A DNA stretch of 64,000 bases, from assembly GCF_050624435.1 (NCBI RefSeq), contig NC_134537.1:119959586-120023585 (forward strand). Direction: 5' to 3'. The notes under the pieces were generated by a model, which was not told the DNA's origin, ran no database searches, and saw only the letters and a program-made list of their open reading frames with translations. This DNA is from Tenrec ecaudatus. Taxonomy: Eukaryota > Chordata > Mammalia > Afrosoricida > Tenrecidae. Numbering within the stretch: the first letter of the stretch is position 1; every line of letters starts with the position of its first letter. The position numbers and the translations under genes are program-made. Shown in pieces: positions 50,663-62,992 of this stretch.

Positions 50663-51171
50663 ATATTCCCTCCCCTTACTATTATGGTCGTTGTTTTACC
50701 TCATTAATTATGCTATACCTGCCTATATTTATTTCTTTAATTAAGACTGTTTGATACATGAAATCAAGGCAGCCCTTCAGAAACAGAAACAGGAGTAATG
50801 ATTCCCAGAGGGCACAGGAAAGAGGTAGAAGGTGGGGAAGGAGAAGCTGATAGCAATGATGACTCTATAACCCCACTCTAGGAGAACAAATAACAGAATT
50901 ATAGGTGAATAGATACATTTAGATGATGTAAACTACAGCTCTATATATACATAAATATAATATATGATGTAATAAGGGTTACTGGGGGGTAGGGTGGGTA
51001 AGAAAAGGGAAAGGATAAAGGGGAGCTGACACAAATGAGTTCAAGAAGAAAGTGATTTGACAAGTGGTGGCAGCAATTGTACAATTATAGTTGATCTAAT
51101 TGATTTATGGATTGTTATAATAGCTGTAATAGCTCCCAATAAATTAAAAATAAATAAATAAAAGATATGCA

Positions 51172-51687
51172 ACTTAGTACATACTAACATTTGCCTTTGC
51201 TATTGTTGATTGATTCTAAGTCGATATGTTATCAATTGAATCATGTCTTTATCAACAAATGATTATTTCATTTGTTTCCTAAACATGCTATCGAGAAGTC
51301 TAAATGCCACAATAACTATTGCAATGCCACATTTGGACTTTAACTTGCTTTTATATAGGAATTAATGTGGAAATATTTGTTAATGTGAATGATAATTTGA
51401 TTATTAAAATCCATGTTGGATTAGGAAATATTTATTTTCCAGATAACAGTTTAAGGCTCAGTTCATTAGTCAAGATATAGCTGCTGGCTTTTATTTTATT
51501 TCATTAGTACAAAAAAGCATTAGTAGATTCTGACTACTAATATAGCAGTAAAGTTACAATTTTAATTGCAAATTTTGTTGCAGGAAAATAGTGATTGTTT
51601 TCTAAAAGGTATTTCAAAGCTAGTGGCTGCCCACTTTCTACATGTTATTATAAAGTCTATAGATCTTTATTTTCACCGTCCATAAAA
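51172..51687. other. Unannotated interval
   Basis: AT-rich, nothing recognised. Confidence 0.5.
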
Positions 51688-51872
51688 TCAACAAACCTAT
51701 GGTCGTTGATTCCAATGCATAGCAACCATCTACGTCAGCATAGAAGTGCCCCATGGGGTAACCAACTCTGTAAATCTTGGGAAATCCTATTGTCACCCCT
51801 TTCTTCCTGCGATTCTGATGTTCAGCCTTTACATTAGCGGCAAGAGGGTAACCATTGTGCTAGCAGGGATCT
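51688..51872 (-). repeat. AfroSINE
   Basis: Reverse copy with 'ggtcgttgattccaatgcat', 'agtgccccatggggtaacca' and the head 'taaccattgtgctagcaggg'. Confidence 0.65.
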
Positions 51873-52912
51873 TGATTTTCATAACATAGGAGAGAAAATA
51901 TGACATTAAAGTAAGATATCATTGCTATTGCCATGCATAAAGTTGACAACCAACTCTCAAGGTCCGCACATGCTAAGCAACTCCCCATCTAAATGGCAAT
52001 CCACCCTTACAGTCAGTCATCTTCCTATCCTGTTCTTAGCTCGGAGCTTTGTAAAATGCTGGTCTTTTCTGTTGAGAGGTGTGTGATTAAGGAGATCCTG
52101 TCTCCATATTAGAAACTGGCCGTGACCACTGCAGAAGCACACTGAAGTATATTATAAATAATGTATAAACCTCAGAGGTCTGGCTTTGGGAGATTTTCAC
52201 TTTTCTTCCTTCAGCACACCAGGCCTCATTCATCATACCTGAGACCACCCCCTGCAGTGCTGCTGCTAGATACGTGAAGCTGTGCAGACAAGGAGGGAAG
52301 AAGGACACCAGCAGAGTCCTGCTGCCGTCCAAAACCACTTGCGGTAATTCGGGAAGTAATCTGTTTGGGCCATGAACCTTGACCAAATATATCACATTAG
52401 AGAAGTGCTGACATAACTTTTCTTTCTTTTTTTTAAATGAAAAATATTACCAAGAAAGAAAAAAATCAAAGGTGGTTTTAGATCTGGGCAAGAGAGCCTG
52501 TGTCATTTAATTATCACAAAATACTTCAAATGAATGCTTTGAAATCGTCACTTTTCAAAATGATCTGTGTTCTCTCTGTGGACAGGAGTCTTGTCGGAAA
52601 AATCTCTCTCGTAACAAATTGTCTCAACTGAAAATGCATTGCTCATACACTGAAGTTACTATCTAAATTATATAGAGTTTAAAACCACTTTATAACTTCA
52701 TGTGGTTGGCTGAGGCCAAATATTTAGCACACAAAAAAACACAGCCCCTGGTACCTAATTATCAATTTTCTACACTATCCACAAATATTTGAAGTTGTCT
52801 TTTACTATTTATATATAAGATTAAAGGTTAAATAGTTTATTCTTTTCTATAATTTGAAGTGGATGTTTTAAGTTATGAAATACTCCTTACAAATCTTTAT
52901 ATTATATAATTG
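51873..52912. other. Unannotated interval
   Basis: No gene recognised. The minus-strand frame 52087-52395 (102 codons) has a locally GC-richer composition but no motif that I can name. Confidence 0.45.
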
Positions 52913-54520
52913 TAGCTTTTTTCTTTATAAATTGTTTTATTGGAGGCTCTCACAACTCTTATAATAATCCATACATCAATTATATCAAGCACATTTGTAC
53001 CTATGTTGCCACCATCCTTTTCAAAACATTTTCTTTCTGTGTGAGCCCTTGGTATCAGCTCCTCTCCTACTACATGACCCCAAAATGAATCTGATACATT
53101 ATAAATGATTACTGTTTTCATATCTTATACCATCCATTGTCTCCCTTCATCCATGTTTCTGCTGTTTGTCCCCATGGGTGTGTGTGTGCGTGTGTATGTG
53201 CATGCATGTGTGAGCGTGATACACGGATCCTTGTGATCAGTTTCCCTTCTCTCCCCTTTCTCCTTCCATCTTCCCCATATCCTCATGGTATCACTACTCC
53301 CATTTCTGTTCCTGGAGGGCTTATCTGTCCTGGATTCTGTGTGTCGAGAGCTCTTGTCTGTACCATGTACATGGTCTGGTCTAGTCGGATTTAGTAAGGT
53401 AGAACTAGGGTCATGATAATGGAAGGAGGAGGAAGTTTTAAAGTACTAGAGGAATGTTATGTGCTTTGTTCTTGCTACATACTGTACTCTGGCTAACTTG
53501 TTCCATCCTTTTGACCATTCAGTGAGGGGATATCTAATTGTCTACAAATGGGCTTTGGGTCTCCACTCCAACCCCACTCTTTCACATTGGTATAATTATT
53601 TTGGGTCTTCTGATGCCTGCTATCTAATCCTGTCAACACCTCATGATCACTCAGGCTGGTTACTTCTTCCATGTGGGCTTTATTGCTTCCCTGCTAGATG
53701 GCTGCTGTTTAACTTCAAGCCTTTAAGGCCCCAGACAGTATATCTTTTAATAGTTGGGCACCATCAGCTTTCTTCACAACATTTACTTATGCATCCATTT
53801 TGTCATCAATGATTGTGTCAGGAAGGTGAGCATCACAGAATGCCAGGTTATTAGGACAACGTGTTCTTGCGTTGAGGGAGTACTTGACTAAAGGCCCAAC
53901 GTCCATCTGATTCCTGAATATTTAACATATTAATATATGTTCATAGGCCTAGATATGTATCCTTATATATTAATATATTTACATGTGTATATGCCTGTTT
54001 TTAGACCTCTATGAATGCCCTTTTCCTATTTCTTTCCTCTATTTCCTTTACCTTTCCTTCTGTCCCACTATCATGTTCAGCCTTCATTCGGCTCTCAGTA
54101 ATTCCTCTTGTCTACATTGTTCTTGATAGAATCCCACCAAGCACTCTACATCATCCTTACCATTGATTTTAGATCTCTTGTTGTTCTCTCCCTGAGTTTG
54201 CTGGCTTCCCCCTCCCCTTCTCCCACCTCCTTATTTCCCCTGTCACCCTGGAACTTTTGGTCTTGTTTTTTTCTCCTTGGGATTATTTGGATTATCTATT
54301 TTATGTAGATAGACATGGGGGGGGGAAGAAGGAAAAAAGTGGGGGCAGGGATTATAGATAGTTCTAGATCTGTCTGCTGACTTCTGAATGTTTTCTGATC
54401 CAGTCTGATGAGAGCCAAGTCCTGCCTTCCAAGTCTGTATCTTCAGAACTGTAGTGCAATCTTCTGGGGAGAGGGCTGACATAATTGAGAGTGGAACCAG
54501 CCCTGCATTGTACATTTAAT
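52913..54520 (-). mobile_element. L1 3'UTR, minus strand
   Basis: Reverse match to the young L1 at 44.2-45.9 kb. It opens with the 3' end ('aattgttttattggaggctc', 'acaactcttataataatcca'). It continues with 'catggtctggtctagtcgga', 'cttcaagcctttaaggcccc' and 'gaaggtgagcatcacagaat'. It ends in 'agtctgatgagagccaagtc', near the start of the 3'UTR. It includes a short GT-rich run at 53177-53215. About 1.6 kb long and 5'-truncated. Confidence 0.78.
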
Positions 54521-54575
54521 TTAACAAATTAGACTTCAAACATAACTGAATTGATATTTTCTTCCCAAGGACATA

Positions 54576-55086
54576 TATGTTTGTCTGGGTAAATTAGGGA
54601 AACAAAATCCACAGAAACTTATATGTATAAGAGAGAGTTTTATATAAAGGGTACATGTACATTAAGAAAGCATCCCAACCTAGTGCTGTCCAAGCCCCAA
54701 AATCCAACATTAGCCCATATGTCCAACACCGATCTACAATCTCACAAAACACACCTAATGATGCTGACTGAAGGAGGAAAGCTGAATCAGTGAGTGTTTA
54801 AGCATCTCAGCAATGGCAGGGATCTCCATGTGGCTGCTCCAGCACCCAGGGCTGCATCGGGGTAATTCCATGTGGCTTCTCCTCAGGGATGTCTCACAGG
54901 AAGTGAGCCTTGCCAGCTGGAGCACGGAACTGGCTAAGACAGCTGCACCCTGGTCCAACCACCAGAAAGCAAGAGACCCAAGAACTAGAAAGGTGAGGCT
55001 CACTGAGCCATTTATCTCTCTGCCCTTCAATTAATCCCACATGTGCTTATCGGCCAGGTTGGCACAATAAACCTTAACTATCTCAA
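54576..55086 (-). mobile_element. ERVL-type solo LTR, subfamily B
   Basis: On plus: TATGTTTGTCTGGG, 'agagagttttatataaaggg', 'gggctgcatcggggtaattc' and the end 'aataaaccttaactatctca'. It is the second copy of the subfamily seen at 16.6 kb. Confidence 0.78.
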
Positions 55087-55225
55087 TATAGTATTTATTA
55101 AAACCTCAAAAGTTTAATTTCTTTTGCAGAATTCTTAAAGTATAATGTTCAACTGATTATGTCATCATATTTGGCATGTAACTGCATATCAAAAGTTATA
55201 TAAACCCCTTACTATCTCTAATAAG

Positions 55226-55422
55226 GAGACCTGGTGGTGATGCTCATATAAAAAACACTGGACTGCTGTCAGATTGAAGGTTTAAACCCAGCAAATGCTC
55301 TGAGGGAGAAAGAAAGTTGCAGCTATGTGCTCCTGTAAATATTTCCAAATCAAACTAATTATCATTGAGTCAATGCCAACTCATGGAGACCCTGTAGAAT
55401 AGAGTAGAACTCTCCCTGTGGT
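55226..55422. repeat. Two AfroSINE halves in opposite orientation
   Basis: A plus-strand head part (about 55226-55345, 'agacctggtggtgatgctca' and 'gattgaaggtttaaacccag') runs into a reversed 3' part (about 55346-55422, 'attgagtcaatgccaactca' and 'gtagaactctccctgtggtc'). A pyrimidine microsatellite follows. Confidence 0.6.
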
Positions 55423-55430
55423 CTTTTCTT

Positions 55431-55515
55431 TCTCTCCTCCTCCTCCTCCTCCTCCTCCTTCTCCTTTTCTTCTTCTTCTTCTTCTTCTTCTTCTTCGTCT
55501 TCGTCTTCGTCTTCT
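55431..55515 (+). repeat. (TCC)n/(TTC)n microsatellite
   Basis: Pure pyrimidine trinucleotide tract with TCC units first and TTC/TCG units later. Minus-strand frames through it encode only runs of Glu, Arg or Lys and are not genes. Confidence 0.97.
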
Positions 55516-55797
55516 TGTCTTTGGTATGTTTCCCAGTATATAAAGTATATAAAGTATATAAAGCACAGACAATAATTGAAGTGGTATTGAAGGGAATTGG
55601 GGAGAAAATTGTGGACACCGGAGGAATGAAGATGCACTGGAACTGATTGTGGTGATGTGTATGCAACTCTTTTAAAATATGACTGAACTATGTAAGCGCA
55701 TGATATGTTACTTTAATCACAATACAACTATTGAATGTTGGTGCATCCTAGTGACTACAAATATTTGATTAAATATGATTAGACTCAATGTATAGTC

Positions 55798-55962
55798 AGG
55801 GAAGTGGTGGACCGCTAACCACAAAGTTGGTAGCTCAAACTCACCATTCACTTAGTGAGGGAAAAATTAGATTCTTCTCGAGTAAATATTTACAACCTTG
55901 GAAACCCTATGCAGGATCGCTATGAATTGGAATTGATTCGATGGCAATGGTTGTTTTTGTTT
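55798..55962 (+). repeat. AfroSINE
   Basis: 'gtggaccgctaaccacaaag', 'ccttggaaaccctatgcagg' and 'aattgattcgatggcaatgg' give head, middle and 3' end. Confidence 0.75.
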
Positions 55963-55964
55963 AT

Positions 55965-57700
55965 GTTTTAAAAATAATTTTGACATTAGCTGTCACAAAC
56001 AGATGATAGAAAAAAGGATAAGTTAAATTTTAATTAAAGAGTGGTAAAATTCCAATTATTAAATCATCTCAACAATGAGTTGAATTTTTTGTTTGTTTCC
56101 TTTAGGGGGCAGGAGCATTTCATACCCCTAAACCCCAACATATCAGTGCACACTCGATAACTCCAATGACAGCATATTGATTTCTTGGCATGAAGACATT
56201 CTCAGGCTTTGAAGTCCTGTTGGCCTTTCCTCTAGGCCTAAAATATTAGAGAATTAAAGCTTACGGGTGCCACTCAAACCAATCACTGATGTAAATGTAA
56301 TAATATCACAACACAATCCCTGCCCCCTTGGGTGGGTTCATTCTGGTGCATGTTTTACCATAGCTGCCATTAAGTTCCAGATGTTTATTTTTATAATTGC
56401 TTGAAAATGAAACCTTTTGGAAGGCTTTATTTCCTTCTGTATCTCACCTTTTAATTCTCCCAGCCCCTCTGTAAGATAAACCGATGCACTTGAATACTTG
56501 CTTTAGTCTGAGTCCCAGATTGAAATGTACATTGCAATGAAACAAAATGGAATTACATGCACAAGAAATACATTTTATTTATTGTAAACTGCTGGTCTTT
56601 GGAGGTCATTTGCTCCTACAGAATAACAGCATGCACTGACTCAAGAACAATCTATTAGGGGAAAGTCACCAATATAACATACTACATTATAAAGAACAAA
56701 GAAGGCAATCAGACAAGGGGCTCTGGTATTCAAGAAGGAAAGTTTGCGTGTATGTATACAAACACATAGAGATACACACACACATCTATGTGTCTGTGTA
56801 TGTGTGTGTGTGCATTCTTGAATTAAAGCACACATATTGTGGAATCAAGAATCATGTTTTACTTTTGATTTCTGGCATCTAGAAAAGAATCTAGTGCAAA
56901 TATAGGATCTAGTAGCATTTGTTGAACTATTCTAAACTGTAGGAAGAATTATCAGTCTATTATAAAATAAAAGAAAAATAAATTACATATCTTAATTCTT
57001 CAATATTGTATAGAGAGGTGGTAAATTTGAAGGGTCTGAGGTTTTGTTCTATGTGGAATTTACATGTTAGTCTATAACTCACTGATCTATACCAAGAGAA
57101 GACAGGAGACTCCTGGGCCAAAGGAAGCAACTGTATCGCTCTTTCCAGAGCAGACAGTCTGAGCTTTTTGCTCAAACTGGTTCCCTATGGGCCGCAAATA
57201 CCATGGGAGTGACACAAAATGGTCCTGTAAATGGTGCATATGTGGTGCATTCTCATCACAGTTTAGTAAACCTCAATTTTATTAATGTTCTTCAAGAAAA
57301 TCTACCCAAATTATTCCCTAAAGGAGATATTATCTTTATTATTCTGGATAGCAAGGAAACCTGCCTTCTGCCCCAGAAGAGACACGACTTCTTCCAAGAC
57401 TATTTGCTATATAAGTGTTCTTCAAAAGACTAGCTCAGAACAAAAGCTGCCAGAGCTTGTGCTTAGAAGACATTTAGAAGCCACTCATGAAGAAATGTCT
57501 TCCAACGAGTAATAGTTAGTGACCTACAAAATATGAGAGAGTTCTGATGTACAGTTGGTCTCCTCAAGCTTATAAGATTCTGGTTAAAACAAAATAATTT
57601 TCTTCAACTGTAAGTGAACTTTCAAAATTGCAGTTACTGAGCTTTTAAATTATCTTGCAAGTAATCTCAAACTAATCCTAAAGATGAATTAATCTAGACT
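55965..57700. other. Unannotated interval with (TG)n-like run
   Basis: No gene recognised. A (CA)/(TG)-rich microsatellite lies at about 56764-56817. Overlapping plus-strand frames at 57203-57512 (about 75 codons each) have no recognised domain. Confidence 0.45.
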
Positions 57701-57701
57701 T

Positions 57702-57915
57702 TGGATCCCTGGTGTCACAACTATAAAGGATTAGTCTACTAACCAAAAGGTAGGGGGTTCAAAACCACCAGTCACTTCATGGGAGAAAAATGAGGCAATC
57801 TTCTTCACTGGAACTTGCTTTCCACGAGAGACTCTGCTAGCATTTAAAATACTAGTAGTCTAGCTTCCAGCATCACAAGCCACCAATTGAGAGATGAGTT
57901 GCATGTGGAAAAGTG
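57702..57915. repeat. AfroSINE 5' part abutting an RTE fragment
   Basis: A plus-strand SINE head ('actaaccaaaaggtaggggg', about 57702-57818) joins reversed RTE 5'-region sequence ('gtctagcttccagcatcaca', about 57822-57915). The SINE lacks its 3' end. Confidence 0.5.
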
Positions 57916-58057
57916 CCATACAGTGTCAGAAATGTGAGTGAAAAAGGTTCAGATTGAAATAGGCACAGAACCTGAAAGGTAAAGTCTAAGACCTAATTGT
58001 GTGGTATCATAAGATCCAAAAGTAAAACTTCAATAAATAATTGACAGGGCAACATAG

Positions 58058-58084
58058 ATGATAGATGATAGATAGATAGAGGAT
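58058..58084 (+). repeat. Short (GATA)n-like repeat
   Basis: Imperfect GATA/GATGATA units. Confidence 0.8.
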
Positions 58085-58754
58085 AGTAAAGTAAAAAGTC
58101 ACTTATTACTCATAATACTTTTATCTCTAGACCAAATTCTTTACATATATATGTCATTAATATATGTGGTCATACATATGTGTATATGAAATAAAAATTC
58201 ATGATTCCTCTACAACATACACAAAACTACAATCCTTATTTTGTAGTTGATGAAAGTATAAAATATTAAATACATTACCCCAGTACACCTAAAGGAAAAA
58301 AAAGCTTTTAAGTTAGGATCATAGTCCAGGTAGTATATATTCAAAGGCTATGTTTTAAGCCACTAATCTGTACTGTGCAAATAGATGAGTTGGATAAAGA
58401 TGAAGATACAGGGTATGCCTTTGTATTTAGGCGAACTGGTGTGTACCAGCCAGACCGCATGTGCTCCCTTGGGACCAAAGGGTGAGAAACAAAAGCATTT
58501 CAGCCTGATCTACCAAGAATTTTGTGCTGAGACACAATAAATAGATGGACCATGATAGAATGGGAGAGAAATATGGAGGGTACTTTGAATTTGTAACAAA
58601 AAAAAATAAGAAAACAGACTTATTGGGCTGGTTGAAGTTAGAGAACCCCCAAGTCTGTTGCCTTGAGACACTTTTCGATCTTTAAACTTAAATTAATTAC
58701 TGAAGTCATCTGTAGCTAAATAACAGATTATCTTACAAAATTGTGAATATCACC

Positions 58755-58864
58755 CATATGTACTGAAAAGCAAAGCCAGTGACACATATAAATATAGATA
58801 GTTGATAGATAGATAGCTGATAGATGATAGATGGTTGATAGATAGATCGTGATAGATAGAAGAT

Positions 58865-58903
<39 letters not shown>

Positions 58904-59410
58904 TGAATGAGGGAGGGAAGCAGGGAGGGGGCAGTTTATATCAAAGAGATGGCTCACATCATTATGGGAGTGGGAAAGTTTCAAATCTGTAGGTCAGATG
59001 TTAGGCTGGAGGAGTCTTCTAAGTCACATGGCCATGGTGGTTGATGAACCCAATGTTAACAAAATGAGAGACTTCTAAGCCATAGTTAAATAAATCCGGG
59101 ATTCGCAGATGAGGCTTATGATTGCAGAGGCAAATTAATCCAAGATCAGCAGGTGAAAGGGTGGGTTGCTGATGACTCTTGGGATCAGAATGTACTATGG
59201 CATTCCATTGGCTCAAATCCAAAGAACTGGAGGTTGACAAATCTGATGTGGGATCTAGATACAGAAAAAAGGAGTAAGCTTTTCCACAGCATCTAACTAT
59301 ATGGAGAGGAAGTCACATAGTCAAGCGCATTGCATCGTGGGATTTTACTAGGTTTTAACAGCTAACATGCTAAGACTTCTGGTCCCATCTAGTTGACACA
59401 AAATCTTAGC
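58755..59410 (-). mobile_element. Probable MaLR/ERVL-type LTR, old
   Basis: 'tatcaaagagatggctcaca', 'gtttcaaatctgtaggtcag', 'ttaggctggaggagtcttct' and the end 'tctagttgacacaaaatctt' recall reversed mammalian MaLR-type LTRs. The left portion is filled by a GATA microsatellite. The ends are not defined. Confidence 0.4.
58795..58905 (+). repeat. (GATA)n microsatellite
   Basis: Tandem GATA units, pure from about 58863 to 58901 and imperfect before. The minus-strand frame through it encodes a Ser-Ile-Tyr-Leu repeat and is not a gene. Confidence 0.95.
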
Positions 59411-60850
59411 TACTGAAAGTCCTGAGCATCTTTATAAAAATTACTGTAGGCGAACAAATAGTCAATACTTACATCAAGACAAATATGATAATGTAAGGGA
59501 TCAGGAAAAGTAGATAAACGGAAATGGAACAACAAGGATAGACATAATGAGAAAGGGCATGCACTATGAAGAATTGTTCCTGAGCTTTTTTTTAAATTGT
59601 TGAATAAGAACCTAGACTGCCCTGCAAACCTTAACTGAAAACATAAAAGGTATCCTGTGGTGAGGTAGAAAGGAGACTCATGTGACTGTTTTAGGATCTG
59701 GACTCCCAAGCACTCTTAAGTGGAAGAGTAAGGATCCAGAAGAGAGAACACACTTAGGCACAACTGTGGGAGGAGCTACTGAAATGCAAAAATGGCTGAA
59801 GGGTGGAAAGAGGAAAGACTGAAAGCACACATGGAAGGAATTTTCTTAAAATGAAGGATCCACATCTTTAAGCTAAACTGAGTTTTCAAAGTAAGGAGGC
59901 ATATTAAAGTGGCCAAAAGATGCTTAAAAATGTATTGAGAATTCCCTTTTGTTGTTCTCAATAACAGCATCAATGGATGTCCTTAGGGGAGTAGATAGAT
60001 ACTACAGAATAATCCACAGATGGTAGAAAGAGAAAGCTAAGGCAGGTGTTAGGGTGCAATGCATAGTAAGAATCAAATTGCTGTGCAAGAGCTTTAATTT
60101 AGGAAGTAATAATGCATTTACACCCAACTATTAAGATAATTTACTTAAATAGTTCCAGTCTGCCTTTTTAAAATTTAAATTTATAGTTACTAACACCTTG
60201 TTATAAAGCTTTTTCCCAATCAAGAATATCTCCTTTTATATTAAAAGGTACCTGGCAAATAATTACAATATTTGAATCCTTTCATTTTTATAACAATAAG
60301 GGTTTTCTTCTACCATATAGTTTAGGGACCTGGGGCGGGTGCCTTCACCTTAGGCAAAGCAATTCAAACACAACGTCTCATTGGTGCAACTTCGTCATAT
60401 AATTTTCCACTTAAAATATCCAGATAAATCAAGTAACAGGATATTGTGTGATTTTTTCTATAAATGCATTTCCCTTGCATGCCCTGCTTTTTCTTTATTC
60501 CGTGAGACTATTATTCTAAAGCACTTTGAAATCTGCCAAATGAGTTTTGTGCTGCTACAAGGTATAACAAGTTTTCTCTCTCCTGTGTATAAGCAAGCCT
60601 ACAGTTTTTCTATGTGCTTACCATTCATCAGGATGAACGGGCCTTGCTCTTTTTCTTTCTAGAATGTCATTATTTTCTTCTTAATTCATTGTGTACTTTA
60701 AATGTTAAAATAATAGAAGTGATGTTATGGAAATTATTTTCAGAGTTGCAGCAAAAAAGCCTACATTTGCGATTCACTTTTGTCTGTGAGTGATGATTGC
60801 AAAGTGTTCCGGGGAAAGAATTCAGATTCACTACCCAAATGAAATTCAGA
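59411..60850. other. Unannotated interval
   Basis: AT-rich, no recognised gene or repeat up to the Tigger transposon. Confidence 0.5.
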
Positions 60851-60852
60851 TA

Positions 60853-62984
60853 CCGTATATACACCTGAATAAGCCAAGTTTTTCAGCACAAAAAATGTGC
60901 TGAAAAACTGGGGTTCAGCTTATGCACAGATCAGTGGTACCCCAGCGAGGTGCATCATCTCGCTGCCCCCCCCCACTCCTGAGGTAATGGGATGAGTGCC
61001 CCTTATAGCCCCGCTGACACTGCAGGGCTTTGAATGTTTGTTTACTCACATCTAACCAATCAGAGTCGTCCTATGACATGGACAGCTCCAATTTGCAGAA
61101 GCACCCATAGTGATTTACTTACGCCAGCACCTGAACTGGTAAGGATGTGTCTGTGGCTGCGTCTCTCCCCACTGGTCTCTGTGTTAATTCACATCCTGCA
61201 TCCCCCACCCGCACAGACTCTCACCCCCCTCCTCACTGGGGGGGGGGGGTGTTACCATGAAAGTTCTTTTTCAAAGTCTTGTTTTTTTATCCTATTAGAA
61301 ATGGATAATCTTGAACCAAAACAAAAATGCCATATGAATCTGGTTTCAAATTGAAGGTTGTGTCAAGAGCAGGTGAGAGCAATAACAGTATTGCAAGTAG
61401 GGAATTCCGTGTTGATGAAAAGCAAGTGAAGGAGTGGCGGAAAATGAAGGCTGATTTGGAACAGATTCCAAATGCTAAAAAAGCTCATCGTGGTTTAACG
61501 TCTTTTTATGGGGCTCTATAGAGTGAATTGCATAAATGGGTTATGGAGTGTCATCAAAATAGTTACTGCATAAGACGCATGGGAATCCGCATACGTGCTC
61601 TACAAATGGCTAAGGATGACAAATATAAAGCACCAGGCATTGAAAAATTTGCTGCGTCAGCAGGATGGTGTACCCACTTCATGAATAGGTTTAGCCTACT
61701 ATGTTTGAGACAAAGAACAATGATTTCCCAGAAATTGCCCCAAGACCTTGAAGAAAAAATTATATCATTCCAGTAATTTATTATAAAACAAAGGATTTAT
61801 AATTATGACCTGGCAGATATTGAGAATATGGATGAAAGTGCCATGACTTTTGATCTTCCAAGCAACAGAACTGTGGCAAGTTTATGTTTTTTTCTCAAAA
61901 CCACAGGAAATGAAAATAAAAAACACTTTACAGTTGTTCTATTATGTTTGGCTAATGGAACTAAACTGCATCCTGTCATTATTTTTAAAAGAAAGACTTG
62001 CCTATAAAGATCAATTTCCCACCCAGAATTACTGTGTGTGCACATGTTAAAGGATGGATGGATGAAGACAGAACAAATAAATGCTTGGAAGAAATTTGGA
62101 ACCAACGACCAGAAGCAGCCTTAAAGAAAAAGCCATCATTACTTGTTTGGGATATGTTCAGAGCCCACCTATCAGATGACATAAAAAAACTGGCAAAATC
62201 TAGTAAAACTACGTTAGCCGTTATTCCAGGTGGGCTTCCTGCAGCCTCTGGATGTATCTTTGAATAAGCATTTTAAAGACTGTGTGCGAAGGATGTGGCA
62301 TGAATGGATGTCATCTGGTCAAGTCCAACTAAGAAAAGGAGGAAATCTCACGAAGCCTGACATAGAGTTAATAGCAAAGTGGGTTCTAGATGCATGGGAA
62401 GACATTCCAGAAGACATGGTGTGACGTGCCTTCCAGAAATGTAGTATTAGTAATGCTATGGATGGCAGTGAAGACTGTGCTTTGTATGAAAATGACAGCA
62501 GTGATGATGATGACGGCAATCTCAGTGATGACAGCATCTATGATGACCTCACACCAGCTGAAGCTCTGCATTGGGATACGGATGATGATGAGGAATCCAA
62601 TTTTGAGGGATTTTAACTCTTTACATTTTAGTTTGGTTGCTGATTGAGCTCAGGGAATAGTACTCTTAAGGTATCATTGTTAATACCTTATTGTTTTTGT
62701 TGAACCAGTTTTCCACTTACTGTGCTGGTTTACTAATGTTAAATGACTTGCTGTCCTTTTATTTATGTTTTTTGTTTAAAATAAATATTTAAATGAATTA
62801 CCCCACCGATGTCTCAATTTTTAGTAATTTTATTTTCATTTGTTTTTATTATTGAAATTCACCAATAGCTTCTGCATTTTCCACCCTAGGCTTATACTCG
62901 AGTCAGTCAGTTTTTCTGGTTTCCCAGGTAATAATTAGGTACCTTGGCTTATACTCAGGCCAACTTATATTCAAGTATATATGG
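60853..62984 (+). mobile_element. Tigger/pogo-type DNA transposon, full length
   Basis: A 2132 bp element with terminal inverted repeats: CCGTATATACACCTGAATAA on the left and, reversed, CCATATATACTTGAATATAA on the right. It is flanked by the TA duplication expected of the Tc1/mariner superfamily (60851-60852 and 62985-62986). Inside the left end is a hairpin, TTTTTCAGCACA followed by TGTGCTGAAAAA (60879-60909). A second 'ggcttatactcgagtcag' motif repeats near the right end. It carries one transposase gene, now broken. It probably inserted into a 'ttcagaTAactgaa' target. Confidence 0.88.
61301..62616 (+). pseudogene. Tigger/pogo transposase, decayed
   Basis: The homologous region starts at ATG 61301 and ends at TAA 62614. 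In order it has a helix-turn-helix DNA-binding part (FRVDEKQVKEWRKMK), a second CENP-B-like part (GIRIRALQMAK, SAGWCTHFMNRF, LRQRTMISQKLP), and a catalytic core with the three acidic sites NMDES (about 61829), LLVWDMFRAH (about 62140) and LQPLDVSLN (about 62236), a DDD triad as in pogo. The C-terminus is acidic (DSSDDDDGN). Breaks: frameshifts near 61327, 61995 and 62230; in-frame stops at 61519, 61774 and 62422, the last a TGA at a likely former CGA codon. The few breaks suggest a moderately young copy. Confidence 0.85.
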
Positions 62985-62992
62985 TAACTGAA

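Larger units (their letters stand above)
42399..51170 (+). mobile_element. Old L1 retrotransposon, nearly end to end, dissected by insertions
   Basis: Parts in order on one strand: a 5'UTR-like start ('gactccttggaagatggtga', 42408 on); ORF1 coiled-coil region (about 43640-44164); ORF1 C-terminal region (45927 to about 46130); ORF2 endonuclease (46390-47010, with IIIGDFN at about 46747); the endonuclease-RT linker up to the start of RT (47589-48049, 'ttcacaggagaattctacca'); and a 3'UTR tail (50663-51170) ending in A-rich 'aaataaataaataaa'. Inserted within it are two younger L1 fragments and an LTR-flanked block. The main RT and C-terminal part of ORF2 is missing at the LTR block. The interval 43100-43560 is not typical L1 and may be another insertion. 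All frames are broken. Confidence 0.75.

Noticed and set aside
55362..55666. Three overlapping minus-strand frames of 63-98 codons rich in Glu, Arg or Lys
   Set aside because: They are translations of the (TCC)/(TTC) microsatellite in three frames.
58795..58905. Regularly spaced repeats suggesting a CRISPR-like array
   Set aside because: Plain GATA microsatellite without spacers, in a mammalian genome.
61803..62571. Minus-strand frames of 61-100 codons across the Tigger region
   Set aside because: Antisense shadows of the transposase pseudogene.
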